Source: Parashewanella sp965200795 (lineage in GTDB: Bacteria; Pseudomonadota; Gammaproteobacteria; Enterobacterales; Shewanellaceae). Taken from it: DNA of 64,000 nucleotides. The translations under genes and the position numbers were made by a program. The notes below the pieces were generated by a model. That model saw nothing but the letters and a program-made list of their open reading frames with translations, was not told where the DNA came from and made no database searches. This document shows, in pieces, positions 8,764 to 17,943 of the stretch. The stretch spans positions 85,368-149,367 of the forward strand of contig CBDAVB010000026.1 of the NCBI GenBank assembly GCA_965200795.1. The letters are read 5' to 3'. How positions within the stretch are numbered: the stretch's first letter is position 1; every line of letters begins with the position of its first letter.

Positions 8764-8799
8764 ATCCTCCCTTTTATCACGTAAAATGAGACTATTTAA

Positions 8800-9327
8800 A
8801 TGAGCAAGAAAGATTTTGAACATTTACTTTCCAAGCATGAAAGCAAAGAAAAAGAAGACCCTATTAATTGGGAGCAGCAAAAGCAAGAATGGCTGAGCTT
8901 CATTAACCAATTTTACACTTATTTAGAAACTTGGTTTGAACCATATAAAACAAATGGGAAGCTTAGCTACGAATATCGCCCATATTCTCTTACAGAGGAG
9001 AATATTGGAACATATGAAACTCGTACCATGTATGTAAAATTTGCTGGTCAGGATCTGAAAATTGAACCCATTGGGACATTGTTAATTGGAACAAAAGGTC
9101 GAATAGATTTAGAAGGAGCAAGAGGTCGAATCCAATTTATTCTTGCAGATCGTCAAAGCAAGGAGCCGAATATTAGAGTTTCTATCGGGGAGCCTATAAA
9201 GAATGACAATCCAAAGAAAATTGACTGGACATGGAAAATAGCCCTTAGAGATGCCAGAAAAATTGCATACGAGGAATTCAACGAAGACAACTTCTTTGAT
9301 GCATTAATGGAAGTTGTTAATGTCTAG
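8800..9327 (+). CDS. Unknown protein, first gene of the two-gene HEPN cassette (cassette 4)
   Basis: A 175-residue, charged, soluble protein with no family I recognise. It opens with a lysine- and glutamate-rich helix (residues 1-35), followed by a mixed segment containing TRTMYVKFAGQDLKIEPIGTLLIGTKGRIDLEG, which looks like beta strands of a compact domain, and a helical end (DNFFDALMEVVNV). The last codons overlap the start of the HEPN-like gene, so the two are co-translated. By position it is a candidate antitoxin or partner subunit for the downstream predicted ribonuclease, but this is inferred from context only. Confidence 0.6.
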   Translation: MSKKDFEHLLSKHESKEKEDPINWEQQKQEWLSFINQFYTYLETWFEPYKTNGKLSYEYRPYSLTEENIGTYETRTMYVKFAGQDLKIEPIGTLLIGTKGRIDLEGARGRIQFILADRQSKEPNIRVSIGEPIKNDNPKKIDWTWKIALRDARKIAYEEFNEDNFFDALMEVVNV

Positions 9328-9865
9328 CTTAAAGAAAGTCGCATTTTCAAATATCCATTCATCAATCACAGACATTGAGGAATATTATGTAGATAGTCAG
9401 GCTGCTCTTGAATATTACTTTAGTGGCACTGAAGTTAGTTCACGTTTTATTGGTTATTCTGTGAAAATGCTTCAAGATGAGTTAAAGCAAAGAAAAACAA
9501 CGCTTGACAGGATGTGTTCTTTGGAGCTACTTGCCTCAATAGAAGCAAGGCTTCGAATTGATTATCTACTCCGTTGTCAAAAGAAATACAAAGACAGTTT
9601 ATCACGTAAATTTAGAGAGATTCATTCAGAAAAAGGTAATAGAGCTTCATTATTAGATGACATTGCTTACACTTGGAAGCAAGAGTTCCCTGAACATAAG
9701 GCGAAATTAGATAATTTGGGAAAGGCTATAGATTATCGAAACTGGTTAGCTCATGGACGTTACTGGCAATCAAAAAAAACGCCACACATCTATAGGTATG
9801 ATTATTTGGAAATTTATAACCTTACTGCTGATATCTTTAATGAAATGGATCTATTAGAAGTATGA
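9320..9865 (+). CDS. HEPN-like predicted ribonuclease/toxin, second gene of cassette 4
   Basis: A 181-residue all-helical protein starting at ATG 9320, which has GGAAG about 7 bp upstream and overlaps the previous gene by 8 bp; an in-frame TTG at 9314 also exists. Near residue 140 it has YRNWLAHGRYW, which fits the R-x4-H motif of HEPN-superfamily ribonucleases. Upstream helices contain LASIEARLRIDYLLR, the usual first-helix type of pattern. HEPN proteins act as RNases in toxin-antitoxin and abortive-infection systems. The start of its attC follows directly. The HEPN call rests on the motif and helix content, not on a search. Confidence 0.6.
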   Translation: MSSLKKVAFSNIHSSITDIEEYYVDSQAALEYYFSGTEVSSRFIGYSVKMLQDELKQRKTTLDRMCSLELLASIEARLRIDYLLRCQKKYKDSLSRKFREIHSEKGNRASLLDDIAYTWKQEFPEHKAKLDNLGKAIDYRNWLAHGRYWQSKKTPHIYRYDYLEIYNLTADIFNEMDLLEV

Positions 9866-9876
9866 GTTAAGAACGC

Positions 9877-9931
9877 ACATAACAAATAAGGATAGGCGTA
9901 GCGCAGCCTGCGCCTTATCTGGTTGTTGAAC
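9877..9931 (+). other. attC site of cassette 4
   Basis: R'' ACATAAC, extended to GCACATAAC, is the complement of GTTATGTGC at the cassette start. R' of the following cassette is GTTGAAC (9925-9931). The body is a single copy of the 40-bp unit found duplicated in the attC of cassette 2. Confidence 0.85.
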
Positions 9932-11175
9932 CAGCCCGTTCCACTTATATATGCAAATATCTCTGAAGTAATTCTGTGATCTGAGTGAGACGTTATTCGA
10001 CTCACTTTTCTATAGATGTGTCAGAGCCTTAGCGGCGATCTATCGATACTTATTACCACCAATGCTTTGTTGCGTTTACTGTAAATTCAGTCGTTTAGCT
10101 TTGTCCTTATCGTTGTGTGAGTGCCATTATTTCTATTATCTTTATGCCTCGGTTTATCAGCCAAAACCGCTTGGGCGTATGATCCCGATAAACTGCATCG
10201 GTTGCCGGCAGTAACGACACAAGCATTGCGCCTTCTTTCGCTCAATAGGCTCGATGGCTGTAAAATCCAGTTTCCTGCCATCATCAAACACAACTGAATT
10301 TGTTTCAGTTTCTTTCTCGCTCCACCGTGCAATAACCCGTAATCTCGCACTCGCCGAAACCCTTTAGGAATAACGTGTTGCAGGACTTGCCATAAAAACC
10401 GCAACGTCGGCAACGTCTTGATTTGGCTTTGTTTGGTTTCACTGTCGATGTAGCGAAAGCTGACGTCGGTATCGGTAACCTTAACAATATCCTTATCGGG
10501 TAATACACCTCGATACAAATAACGAGACAGGTATTTGAGTGCTGATAAACCTTTACCCACATGCTGACAATTCACCACCCACTCGTGAGGTATTGCTTGA
10601 GGAAGATTAAGTTTCAGCTGTTGATGAAGTGCTTCCAGCATACGTCCTCGCCAGACTTTAGCTAAGGCTTTACCGTTGAACAAATATTTGCCTTTGTTCT
10701 TCCTCCACTGTTTACGATTAGTGTCGTAGCCGCCACTCGGAATAACCACGTGTATGTGCGGATGAAAGTCTCGCTGCCGGCTGTGAGTATGCAGCACGCT
10801 GGTAAAACCAATATCGGCCTGCAAACCTTTCTTACGCTTGGCGAAATCTTTGAGTATTCATTGGGATACCGTAAACATGGCATCAAACACTGACTGTTGA
10901 TGATGAAAGATGAGTGTTCTCAGCTCAAACGGCAGAGTAAAGGTCACCATATATACCCAAGCAAATTCAAGTTGCAGATGTGAGCGTTTGAAAGTTGTCA
11001 GTAATCCTACTCGTTAAAGTATCCGCGATTTCTGGAAGTTTGACATCGAAAAAATGATTTATCCGTTTTCGGAATTCTTTGGCTGAAGCAAAATATTCAT
11101 TATTTCTCACATGCTCATTCATTACTTTCCAGAGCCGCTCAATTGGGTTTAAATTCGGACTGTATGGTGGTAAGT

Positions 11176-12694
11176 AGTCGGTCATGAAAAACATCTAACA
11201 TTCTGATCGCTAATAAAATATAGCTATTTGATACATTCAATTTCGACCAGAAATGATATAGTTAACCTATGGTTTCTGGTCGTTTTGGGTGCTAAAAATG
11301 CTCAAAGAAAGCCCGTCAAATTTACCTCACGACAGTCTGTTTAATATCACAGACCAACTTCTGCAAACTCACCCTTTACTCATTTTAGCTAATGCCTTTG
11401 ATTGGCGAGCGTTGGAAGAAGAGTTCAAGCCGTTATACAAAAAATTAGGCCGTAAAGCGAAGCCAATTCGGTTGATGTGCGGTTTGCTAATACTCAAGCA
11501 GCTCTACAAATTGAGCGATGAAGCCTTGGTCGAACAATGGCTGATGAACGTGTATTTTCAAGTGTTTTGTGGTGAGACAGAGTTTCAAACAGCACGCCCT
11601 TGTGATGCCAGTGAACTCAGTGTTTTTCGTAAGCGCATCGGTGAAAAAGGCTGTGAAAAAATCTTTGCATTATCTGTGGCTTTACACGGTGACAAAGCTG
11701 AAGATGACACCGTGTACGTTGATACAACCGTCCAAGAAAAAGCCATTACTTATCCGACAGATAGCAAGCTTGCCATCAAGGTGGTTAACCGACTCAATAA
11801 ACTTGCCAAAGTATTTGGGATCAAGCAAAGACGTACTTATGTCAAAGAAGTCAAACAGCTACGCATTGACTGTCGAAGCTTTAGACATGCCAAAAATCGA
11901 AGCAAAGCCAGAAGAGCGTTAAAAAGGTTACGTGTTATCGCAGGTAAGCTTTTAAGGGAGCTACAACGCAAACTTCCACAAGATGTCCTTGATTTACAAA
12001 AAGAGAATTTTTCCAATTATGAAAAAGCCATTACACAGCAACGTAAAGACAAGAACAAGATTTACAGCCTTCATGAACCCGATGTTTACTGCGTAGGGAA
12101 AGGCAAAGACCACAAGCCTTACGAGTATGGTAAGAAGGCTTCTGTCGTGCTCACAGAGCAGAGTCAATTAATCATTGGTGTAACCAGTCATGACAAACAT
12201 GAACACGACTCAAAATTGCTTAGACCTGCACTTGACCATGCCCATAAACACCGAAAGAGTAAAATCACTACAGCCGTTGTGGATAAAGGCTATAAAGGGT
12301 GTATGCAGTATGTTGACCAAGAAGTTGTTATCCCTAGCCGGCCATTAAAACGGGACTCGCAAGCAAAGAGAAAACGCAAAAGTGAACTCTGTAAAAAACG
12401 GGCAACAATTGAACCAGTAATCGGGCATTTGAAGAGTGATTTTAGGCTGTGTAAGAACTGGTTAAAGGGCAGTGTTGGCGACTCAATAAACCTTCTAATG
12501 GCTGCGTGTGCCTGGAACTTGAGAAAGTGGTTAGCCATTTTCTTTTTGCTCGAAAAAGATGGTGAGTTTTGGCTATTTTGTAGTGAAATTGATGCGAAAT
12601 ATAAGAAATGTTGCTTTTGGGTACGGCTCTGAATTTTGCGTAAATCAGATGCCGTACATTTTAAATCTTGAAGTTATGTTTTTCAGTACCGACT
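11176..12694 (+). mobile_element. IS5/IS1182-like insertion sequence, copy 2 (1519 bp)
   Basis: Ends AGTCGGT/ACCGACT with 4-bp target duplication AAGT (11172-11175 and 12695-12698). Inserted in the IS630 transposase gene, where the uninterrupted sequence can be read in copy 1 (GGTAAGTAATGAAG). Confidence 0.92.
11289..12632 (+). CDS. IS5/IS1182-like transposase, copy 2
   Basis: A 447-residue protein differing from copy 1 at only a few residues (for example LPHDS for LPHAS, KKLGRK for KKSGRK, VEQW for VDEW). The DDE motifs VDTTVQEKA, AVVDKGYKG and TIEPVIGHLKSDFRL are intact. It is apparently functional and the most deeply nested complete gene in the integron. Confidence 0.88.
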   Translation: MLKMLKESPSNLPHDSLFNITDQLLQTHPLLILANAFDWRALEEEFKPLYKKLGRKAKPIRLMCGLLILKQLYKLSDEALVEQWLMNVYFQVFCGETEFQTARPCDASELSVFRKRIGEKGCEKIFALSVALHGDKAEDDTVYVDTTVQEKAITYPTDSKLAIKVVNRLNKLAKVFGIKQRRTYVKEVKQLRIDCRSFRHAKNRSKARRALKRLRVIAGKLLRELQRKLPQDVLDLQKENFSNYEKAITQQRKDKNKIYSLHEPDVYCVGKGKDHKPYEYGKKASVVLTEQSQLIIGVTSHDKHEHDSKLLRPALDHAHKHRKSKITTAVVDKGYKGCMQYVDQEVVIPSRPLKRDSQAKRKRKSELCKKRATIEPVIGHLKSDFRLCKNWLKGSVGDSINLLMAACAWNLRKWLAIFFLLEKDGEFWLFCSEIDAKYKKCCFWVRL

Positions 12695-13864
12695 AAGTAA
12701 TGAAGCTCGATTTTCAGCTCCTTTGCTTTTTCTTTTACGCTGCCTGCTCGGTGATAAGCAGCACCATCTAAGATGAGGTGAATACGCTCAGCTTTAGAAT
12801 GTTGAGCTTTCAGTTTTACTAAAAAATCCACAACAGATTCTTGGTTGACGCGCTCATATTGGGCTGTCACAGTTTCAGCCGACTTCCCCAGCTGAATGCC
12901 ACCAATAATATTCAAGCGAGTACGGCTGCCTGTGGTGTTAATCAGCTTATCTTCACCTCTTTTTATCCAACCGTAAGACAGCTTTGTTGCCATGGTAGGA
13001 TGGACAGCGTCCATAAATACAATTGGCTCATTATCAGGCTTTTCGGCCTTTAATGTCTCGTATTTTTCTTTAAATTCGGCTTGCTTTTGCTCATCAAATT
13101 TATGGGGAACACCCTTAGGCTTTTTGTAACTGAAGCCATTGCGATGCAGCCATTTGTTTAACCCTGCAACCGTAAATTTCACACCAAAGGTTTCATCAAT
13201 ATAACTCACAATTTGATGTGTATGAGCGAAAGTGAATTTTGTTAAATGGGCTATCAAAAACTCGGTTTGCTCTGGAGTGAGCCGACTGACTGAACCGCCA
13301 TTTTCGGGTTTCAGTTTTTCTTGAGATTGATAGTCATCAAAATGACGTTTGACTGTTGTTTTATCTATCCGTAACGCTTGAGCAATTAAAGAATAAGACC
13401 AGCCTTCTGAACGTAACAGAACAACTTTAATTCGGTCACATTCACGGCTATCACTTGACGATTTATGTCGTGATTCCAGAGAATGTTTTTCTTCTTTGGT
13501 TAAGGATATTTCAATCATGTTGCTATGATGATCTCATTACAGAAAATTGCAAGCCTTTGTTTGAAAAAATCGCATCTTGAATGATCACGGGTATAATAAT
13601 CCACGGGTAATAACTTAAGCTGCTGCCGATTAAGCCAATCTTGAGTGGTGTTGTGCTGGCACAAATTGCAATTACGGTGACCGCAAGACAAGGGTAAGTC
13701 CTGAAATTGATGACAATCATCACACTGCCACTGGCTGCGACCTCGATTAAAGGTTTTACAACTGAGCATGGCATTTATGGCCTGATAGTGCTCGGCGGTC
13801 AATTGCGAGTGAAACTCACACTTGAAGTCATCAAGGTGCTGAGAAAGTAAATCAGCAAAGTGCA

Positions 13865-14753
13865 TTACTTTTCCCTCCAGATGAGGTCAAGAGACTCGGT
13901 CAAGGTGTTGATGGTGTCTCGGGTAGATTGTGATTTAACTTTAGTGAGTTTGGTGTAAATCAGAGTCGTATTTAAGCTGTTGTGGCCTAATGCGACTTGA
14001 ATGCCGCGCAGGTCAACACCACGTTCCAGCAGGTGAGTAGCATAACAATGACGCAAAGTATGAGGGCTGATTTTTTTTATGAATGCCGCGGTCCGTGACC
14101 ACTCGCCTCATGGCTTTTTGAGCACCGCCTCTGTCCGTTTGCTGATTTGGGTCGAGGTTGTTACTCGGAAATAACCATTTACGGTGACGATGGTGTTGCC
14201 AGAAATGACGTAAGACAGCTAAGGTGCGCCTTGGCAGTGGAACCAATCGGTCTTTGCCACCTATACCGTCACGCACATGCACTTGCATATTGGCACTGTC
14301 GATATCGGCCACGGTTAAGTTAATGGCTTCACTAAGGCGTAAACCTAAACTGTAAAGGGTAAAGAACAGCACTTGATATCTCAGTTGCCGAGTGCGGCTG
14401 ATAATCAAGGCCACTTCTGCAACGGACAACACATCAGGTAAGCGTTTCACTTGTTGCGGCTTAACGATATTAAGCCATTGCCACTGTTTATCTAATGTAT
14501 AGCGATAAAAAAACTGCAAACCGTTACGGTCAATTTTAACCGTACTCCAAGAGTGAGACTGAATTAATGCGTCGAAGTATCGCTTAAGTTCGTGATGCTC
14601 TAAATTATCAGGGCAACGGTCAAAGTGAGCGGCGATACGCCTGACCGCTCGACTGTAAGCATCAATGGTGGCTTTACGCTTGCCTTGCAACCGTAAATTG
14701 GTAAGATGTTGTTCATAAAGAAAATCGAACCGCTGTTGTTCGTATGGTGTCAT
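13865..14753 (-). pseudogene. Element-borne tyrosine recombinase with A8 frameshift (copy 2)
   Basis: Essentially identical to the copy at 7658-8546, including the run of eight A residues (T8 at 14071-14078 on the plus strand) that shifts the frame before PHTLRHCYATHL. The catalytic residues are all present across the two frames. The gene runs into the N-terminus of the split IS91-type transposase. Because the shift is shared, it predates the copying of this element, or it is tolerated or used as a slippage site. Confidence 0.8.
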
Positions 14754-14867
14754 GGAAGATACTCCTCAAAGTGTCCGGCAACATTGCTGTAAGAGCAGTA
14801 TCTAACAAAAATGAAATCGATATGATTAATTGTTGTTTATCAACAGTTTCTGCCGCAAAGCGGCTTG

Positions 14868-14922
14868 GTTCAACAAGAAAATCCAGGTGACGCCTACGGC
14901 GCACCTGATTTAGGCGTTATGT
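14868..14922 (+). other. attC site of cassette 5
   Basis: R'' GTTCAAC (14868-14874) and R' GTTATGT (14916-14922) enclose the same inner arms as the attC of cassette 1 (ATCCAGGTGACGCC with GGCGCACCTGATTTAGGC). The inner part differs entirely from the attC that follows the otherwise identical cassette 3. Confidence 0.85.
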
Positions 14923-15669
14923 TTCTACCCATAAATTCGAGTAAACATGTACCGAGAAGAAGTAGTAATAGAAATTTTTGAGTGGTATCAAAGCATTGAA
15001 AAAAGGTTGATTGAAATAACAAATGTTATACCTTTTTCAAGTGAGGCTGATTTAAAGAAAATATACTCTCCTCGTCTTGTTCCGATAATGGTAGAAACAT
15101 GCTCTGTAATAGATACTCTTTTTAGAGATTTAATGCCTGAGAAATTTCAAAGACCAGGACCGAAAGGTCGTAAAATAACTCGTAATGGAGCCAATATTTA
15201 CGATTACTATCGTGAATTAGAAAGCACATTACAATTAGGCGACACTAAGTCTCTTTTGTTGCTAGGAAAACCAGTTGTTCTTTGCCCCTTCAAAAAATGG
15301 AGTGACAAGTCAAGCTCTCCTATGGAATGGTGGAAAGTTTATAACCGCTTAAAACACGACCGTATTAAATCTAGCAAAGAAGCAAGTCTATTTCATTGTA
15401 TAAATGCGCTTTGTGCGCTCAAACAATTGATGACGAAAATTCCCGCCGTGATGGAGCTTTCACTCAGGTTTGGTTGGGTACAAACCGCTGGTTATAATCC
15501 AGTAATTACAATAAAAGAGATAACTGAAATAAATAAGTCGAAATATGTTGCATATTCAGAGTTTTTTGCAACGTTTTTAAGTCCTGTAGTCTGGCAAACA
15601 CCTGATGAAATCAGACCAGTAAATCTACGCAACCATGAAAGACTAATTGCTCATCTTGGTCGGTTAGTT

Positions 15670-17189
15670 AGTCGGTACTGAAAAACATAACTTCAAGATT
15701 TAAAATGTACGGCATCTGATTTACGCAAAATTCAGAACCGTACCCAAAAGCAACATTTCTTATATTTCGCATCAATTTCACTACAAAATAGTCAAAAATC
15801 ACCATCTTTTTCGAGCAAAAAGAAAATGGCTAACCACTTTCTCAGGTTCCAGGCACACGCAGCCATTAGAAGGTTTATTGAGTCGCCAACACTGCCCTTT
15901 AACCAGTTTCTTACACAGCCTAAAATCACTCTTCAAATGCCCGATTACTGGTTCAATTGTTGCCCGTTTTTTACAGAGTTCACTTTTGCGTTTTCTCTTT
16001 GCTTGCGAGTCCCGTTTTAATGGCCGACTAGGGATAACAACTTCTTGGTCAACATACTGCATACACCCTTTATAGCCTTTATCTACAACGGCTGTAGTGA
16101 TTTTACTCTTTCGGTGTTTATGGGCATGGTCAAGTGCAGGTCTAAGCAATTTTGAGTCGTGTTCATGTTTGTCATGACTGGTTACACCAATGATTAATTG
16201 ACTCTGCTCTGTGAGCACGACAGAAGCCTTTTTACCATACTCGTATGGCTTATGGTCTTTGCCTTTCCCTACGCAGTAAACATCGGGTTCATGAAGGCTG
16301 TAAATCTTGTTCTTGTCTTTACGTTGCTGTGTAATGGCTTTTTCATAATTGGAAAAATTCTCTTTTTGTAAATCAAGGACATCTTGTGGAAGTTTGCGTT
16401 GTAGCTCCCTTAAAAGCTTACCTGCGATAACACGTAACCTTTTTAACGCTCTTCTGGCTTTGCTTCGATTTTTGGCATGTCTAAAGCTTCGACAGTCAAT
16501 GCGTAGCTGTTTGACTTCTTTGACATAAGTACGTCTTTGCTTGATCCCAAATACTTTGGCAAGTTTATTGAGTCGGTTAACCACCTTGATGGCAAGCTTG
16601 CTATCTGTCGGATAAGTAATGGCTTTTTCTTGGACGGTTGTATCAACGTACACGGTGTCATCTTCAGCTTTGTCACCGTGTAGCGCCACAGATAATGCAA
16701 AGATTTTTTCACAGCCTTTTTCACCGATGCGCTTACGAAAAACACTGAGTTCACTGGCATCACAAGGGCGTGCTGTTTGAAACTCTGTCTCACCACAAAA
16801 CACTTGAAAATACACGTTCATCAGCCATTGTTCGACCAGAGCTTCATCGCTCAATTTGTAGAGCTGCTTGAGTATTAGCAAACCGCACATCAACCTAATT
16901 GGCTTCGCTTTACGGCCTAATTTTTTGTATAACGGCTTGAACTCTTCTTCCAACGCTCGCCAATCAAAGGCATTAGCTAAAATGAGTAAAGGGTGAGTTT
17001 GCAGAAGTTGGTCTGTGATATTAAACAGACTGTCATGAGGTAAATTTGACGGGCTTTCTTTGAGCATTTTTAGCACCCAAAACGACCAGAAACCATAGGT
17101 TAACTATATCATTTCTGGTCGAAATTGAATGTATCAAATAGATATATTTTATTAGCGATCAGAATGTTAGATGTTTTTCATGACCTACT
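15670..17189 (-). mobile_element. IS5/IS1182-like insertion sequence, copy 3 (1520 bp, defective)
   Basis: Inverted relative to copies 1 and 2. Ends are AGTCGGT and ACCTACT (mutated), flanked by AGTT (15666-15669 and 17190-17193). It is one base longer than the other copies because of an inserted base within the transposase gene. Confidence 0.9.
15799..17076 (-). pseudogene. IS5/IS1182-like transposase copy 3, C-terminal frameshift
   Basis: The first about 390 residues match copy 2, including all three DDE motifs. An extra A at about 15915 converts KNWLKG into KKLVKGQCWRL and the protein ends early in an unrelated tail (425 residues instead of 447). The loss lies after the catalytic Glu, so some activity cannot be excluded, but one IS end is also mutated. 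Confidence 0.8.
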
Positions 17190-17211
17190 AGTTACTAAAA
17201 TCGAGCACGAA

Positions 17212-17697
17212 ACATAACAATAAGGTTGAGTGAATCCGCCACCTGCGGGATTTATCTTTGACGCTGCCAGGTTTCCCTGGCTCTGATGCGACCTTATGTT
17301 TAAAGCCGGCTGAAGTCGTATCATCCACAGCCAAAATTTCTGTATATGACTTCGCTTGTTCGGCTGTGGTCAAAGCCTGAGCAGCGTATCACCTCCGGTG
17401 AAACTTTATCATTACGGATTAACCGATAAGCTCCTTCTTGCTTAGCTTCATCTCCCTGACAGGATGAAGCGATAGACTTCCCGCTGCAGCGAGCCATGTC
17501 AGCAGCGGTTTCCACTAGTCTTTCAGTTCGTCCGGAATCCCCAAGCTTTGCATTTTGAAAGTGGCCTTGCGCCCATTGTTTATGATCAAAAATTGACATT
17601 ATTCGCTACTCTTTGTGAAGGAATTTCTTGATCAGATCAACGGGTTTTAAAAAAGTTCAATTTAATTTAGTAACTTAGATTTGTGTAGAAGAGTCAG
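17212..17697 (-). mobile_element. IS50-like remnant fused to the start of the attC of cassette 6
   Basis: ACATAAC at 17212-17218 is the R'' box of cassette 6. From TAACAATAAGG on, the sequence follows the IS50-like element found complete at 51526-53058, covering its outer end and the first third of the transposase (MSIFDHKQWAQGHFQNAKLGDS, 17599 leftward). A 2-bp deletion near 17375 shifts the frame. The right end reads CTGACTCTTCTACACAAAT on the minus strand, matching the Tn5/IS50 outside end. The rest of the IS and the rest of the attC are missing, so a deletion joined them at the shared TAACAA(T)AAGG. Confidence 0.8.
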
Positions 17698-17881
17698 CCA
17701 CAGACTTCAGAGCCGTAAGCTTGTTTTTCCATCTTTAGTTTGAAAAGAAATTGAGCTTGCACGCCCAGGCTGCATGATACCTGGCTCATTAGTGAGAGGA
17801 TTAATATGTATTTCTTTTACTACTTACGGAGCAGTTTACTTCACCGGTCATTCCCTGAAATTGATTAGCCGTTAATTAAAC
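17698..17881. other. Non-coding spacer after the integron
   Basis: No reading frame, repeat or attC-like sequence is seen here. It separates the mobile region from the sigma factor/ChrR-linked genes. Confidence 0.6.
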
Positions 17882-17909
17882 TGAACCTTTTTGTTATCAC
17901 TCCCGTATT
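17882..17909 (+). promoter_or_regulatory. Predicted ECF sigma (ChrR partner) promoter, DUF2878 gene 1
   Basis: TGAACC (17882-17887), 16-bp spacer, CGTATT (17904-17909). The same arrangement with identical spacing precedes the sigma gene itself and two other genes in this window. It lies 34 bp before ATG 17944. Confidence 0.65.
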
Positions 17910-17943
17910 GAAAAGTTCCACAGGGACGTATGAGGGAAGAGTT

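Larger units (their letters stand above)
10955..13592 (-). mobile_element. IS630-family insertion sequence, copy 2, interrupted by an IS5/IS1182-like element
   Basis: Both ends match copy 1. The transposase gene starts at 13518 and runs to about 12698, where the inner IS interrupts it. It resumes at about 11175 with the YLPPYSPNLNPIERLWK segment and ends at 10970. Without the inner IS and its 4-bp duplication the element is 1115 bp, the same length as copy 1. Confidence 0.9.
10087..13865 (-). pseudogene. IS91-type transposase copy 2, split by IS630 and doubly mutated
   Basis: The N-terminal part (about 13593-13865) and the C-terminal part (about 10087-10954) flank the IS630 insertion. The gene carries the same TGA as copy 1 and, in addition, lacks one C in the run at about 10273 (TTTCCTGCC instead of TTTCCCTGCC in copy 1). 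That deletion replaces the C-terminal zinc knuckle with an unrelated tail. It cannot encode an active transposase. Confidence 0.8.
9926..14916 (-). mobile_element. Cassette 5: IS91-type element with tyrosine recombinase, copy 2, interrupted
   Basis: Same content and same borders (GTTGAAC to GTTCAACAAG) as cassette 3, with only a few differences. The transposase gene is split by an IS630 copy (10955-13592), which is itself split by an IS5/IS1182-like copy (11176-12694). The left end shows the IS630-free site present in cassette 3 before its own insertion. Confidence 0.75.
14947..17217 (+). pseudogene. Cassette 6 gene of unknown function, interrupted by IS5/IS1182-like copy 3
   Basis: Removing the IS and one AGTT duplication joins 14947-15669 to 17194-17217 and restores a 248-residue protein whose last codons (ACT AAA ATC GAG CAC GAA ACA TAA) run into the R'' box. 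As it stands the frame ends three codons into the IS (SRY stop), so only seven native residues are lost and a nearly full protein could still be made. The protein is helical with WWKVYNRLKHDRI near residue 140; N-x-x-KHD motifs of this type occur in some HEPN-like proteins, but the match is weak. Cassette start GTTATGTTTC pairs with GAAACATAAC at its end. Confidence 0.65.
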
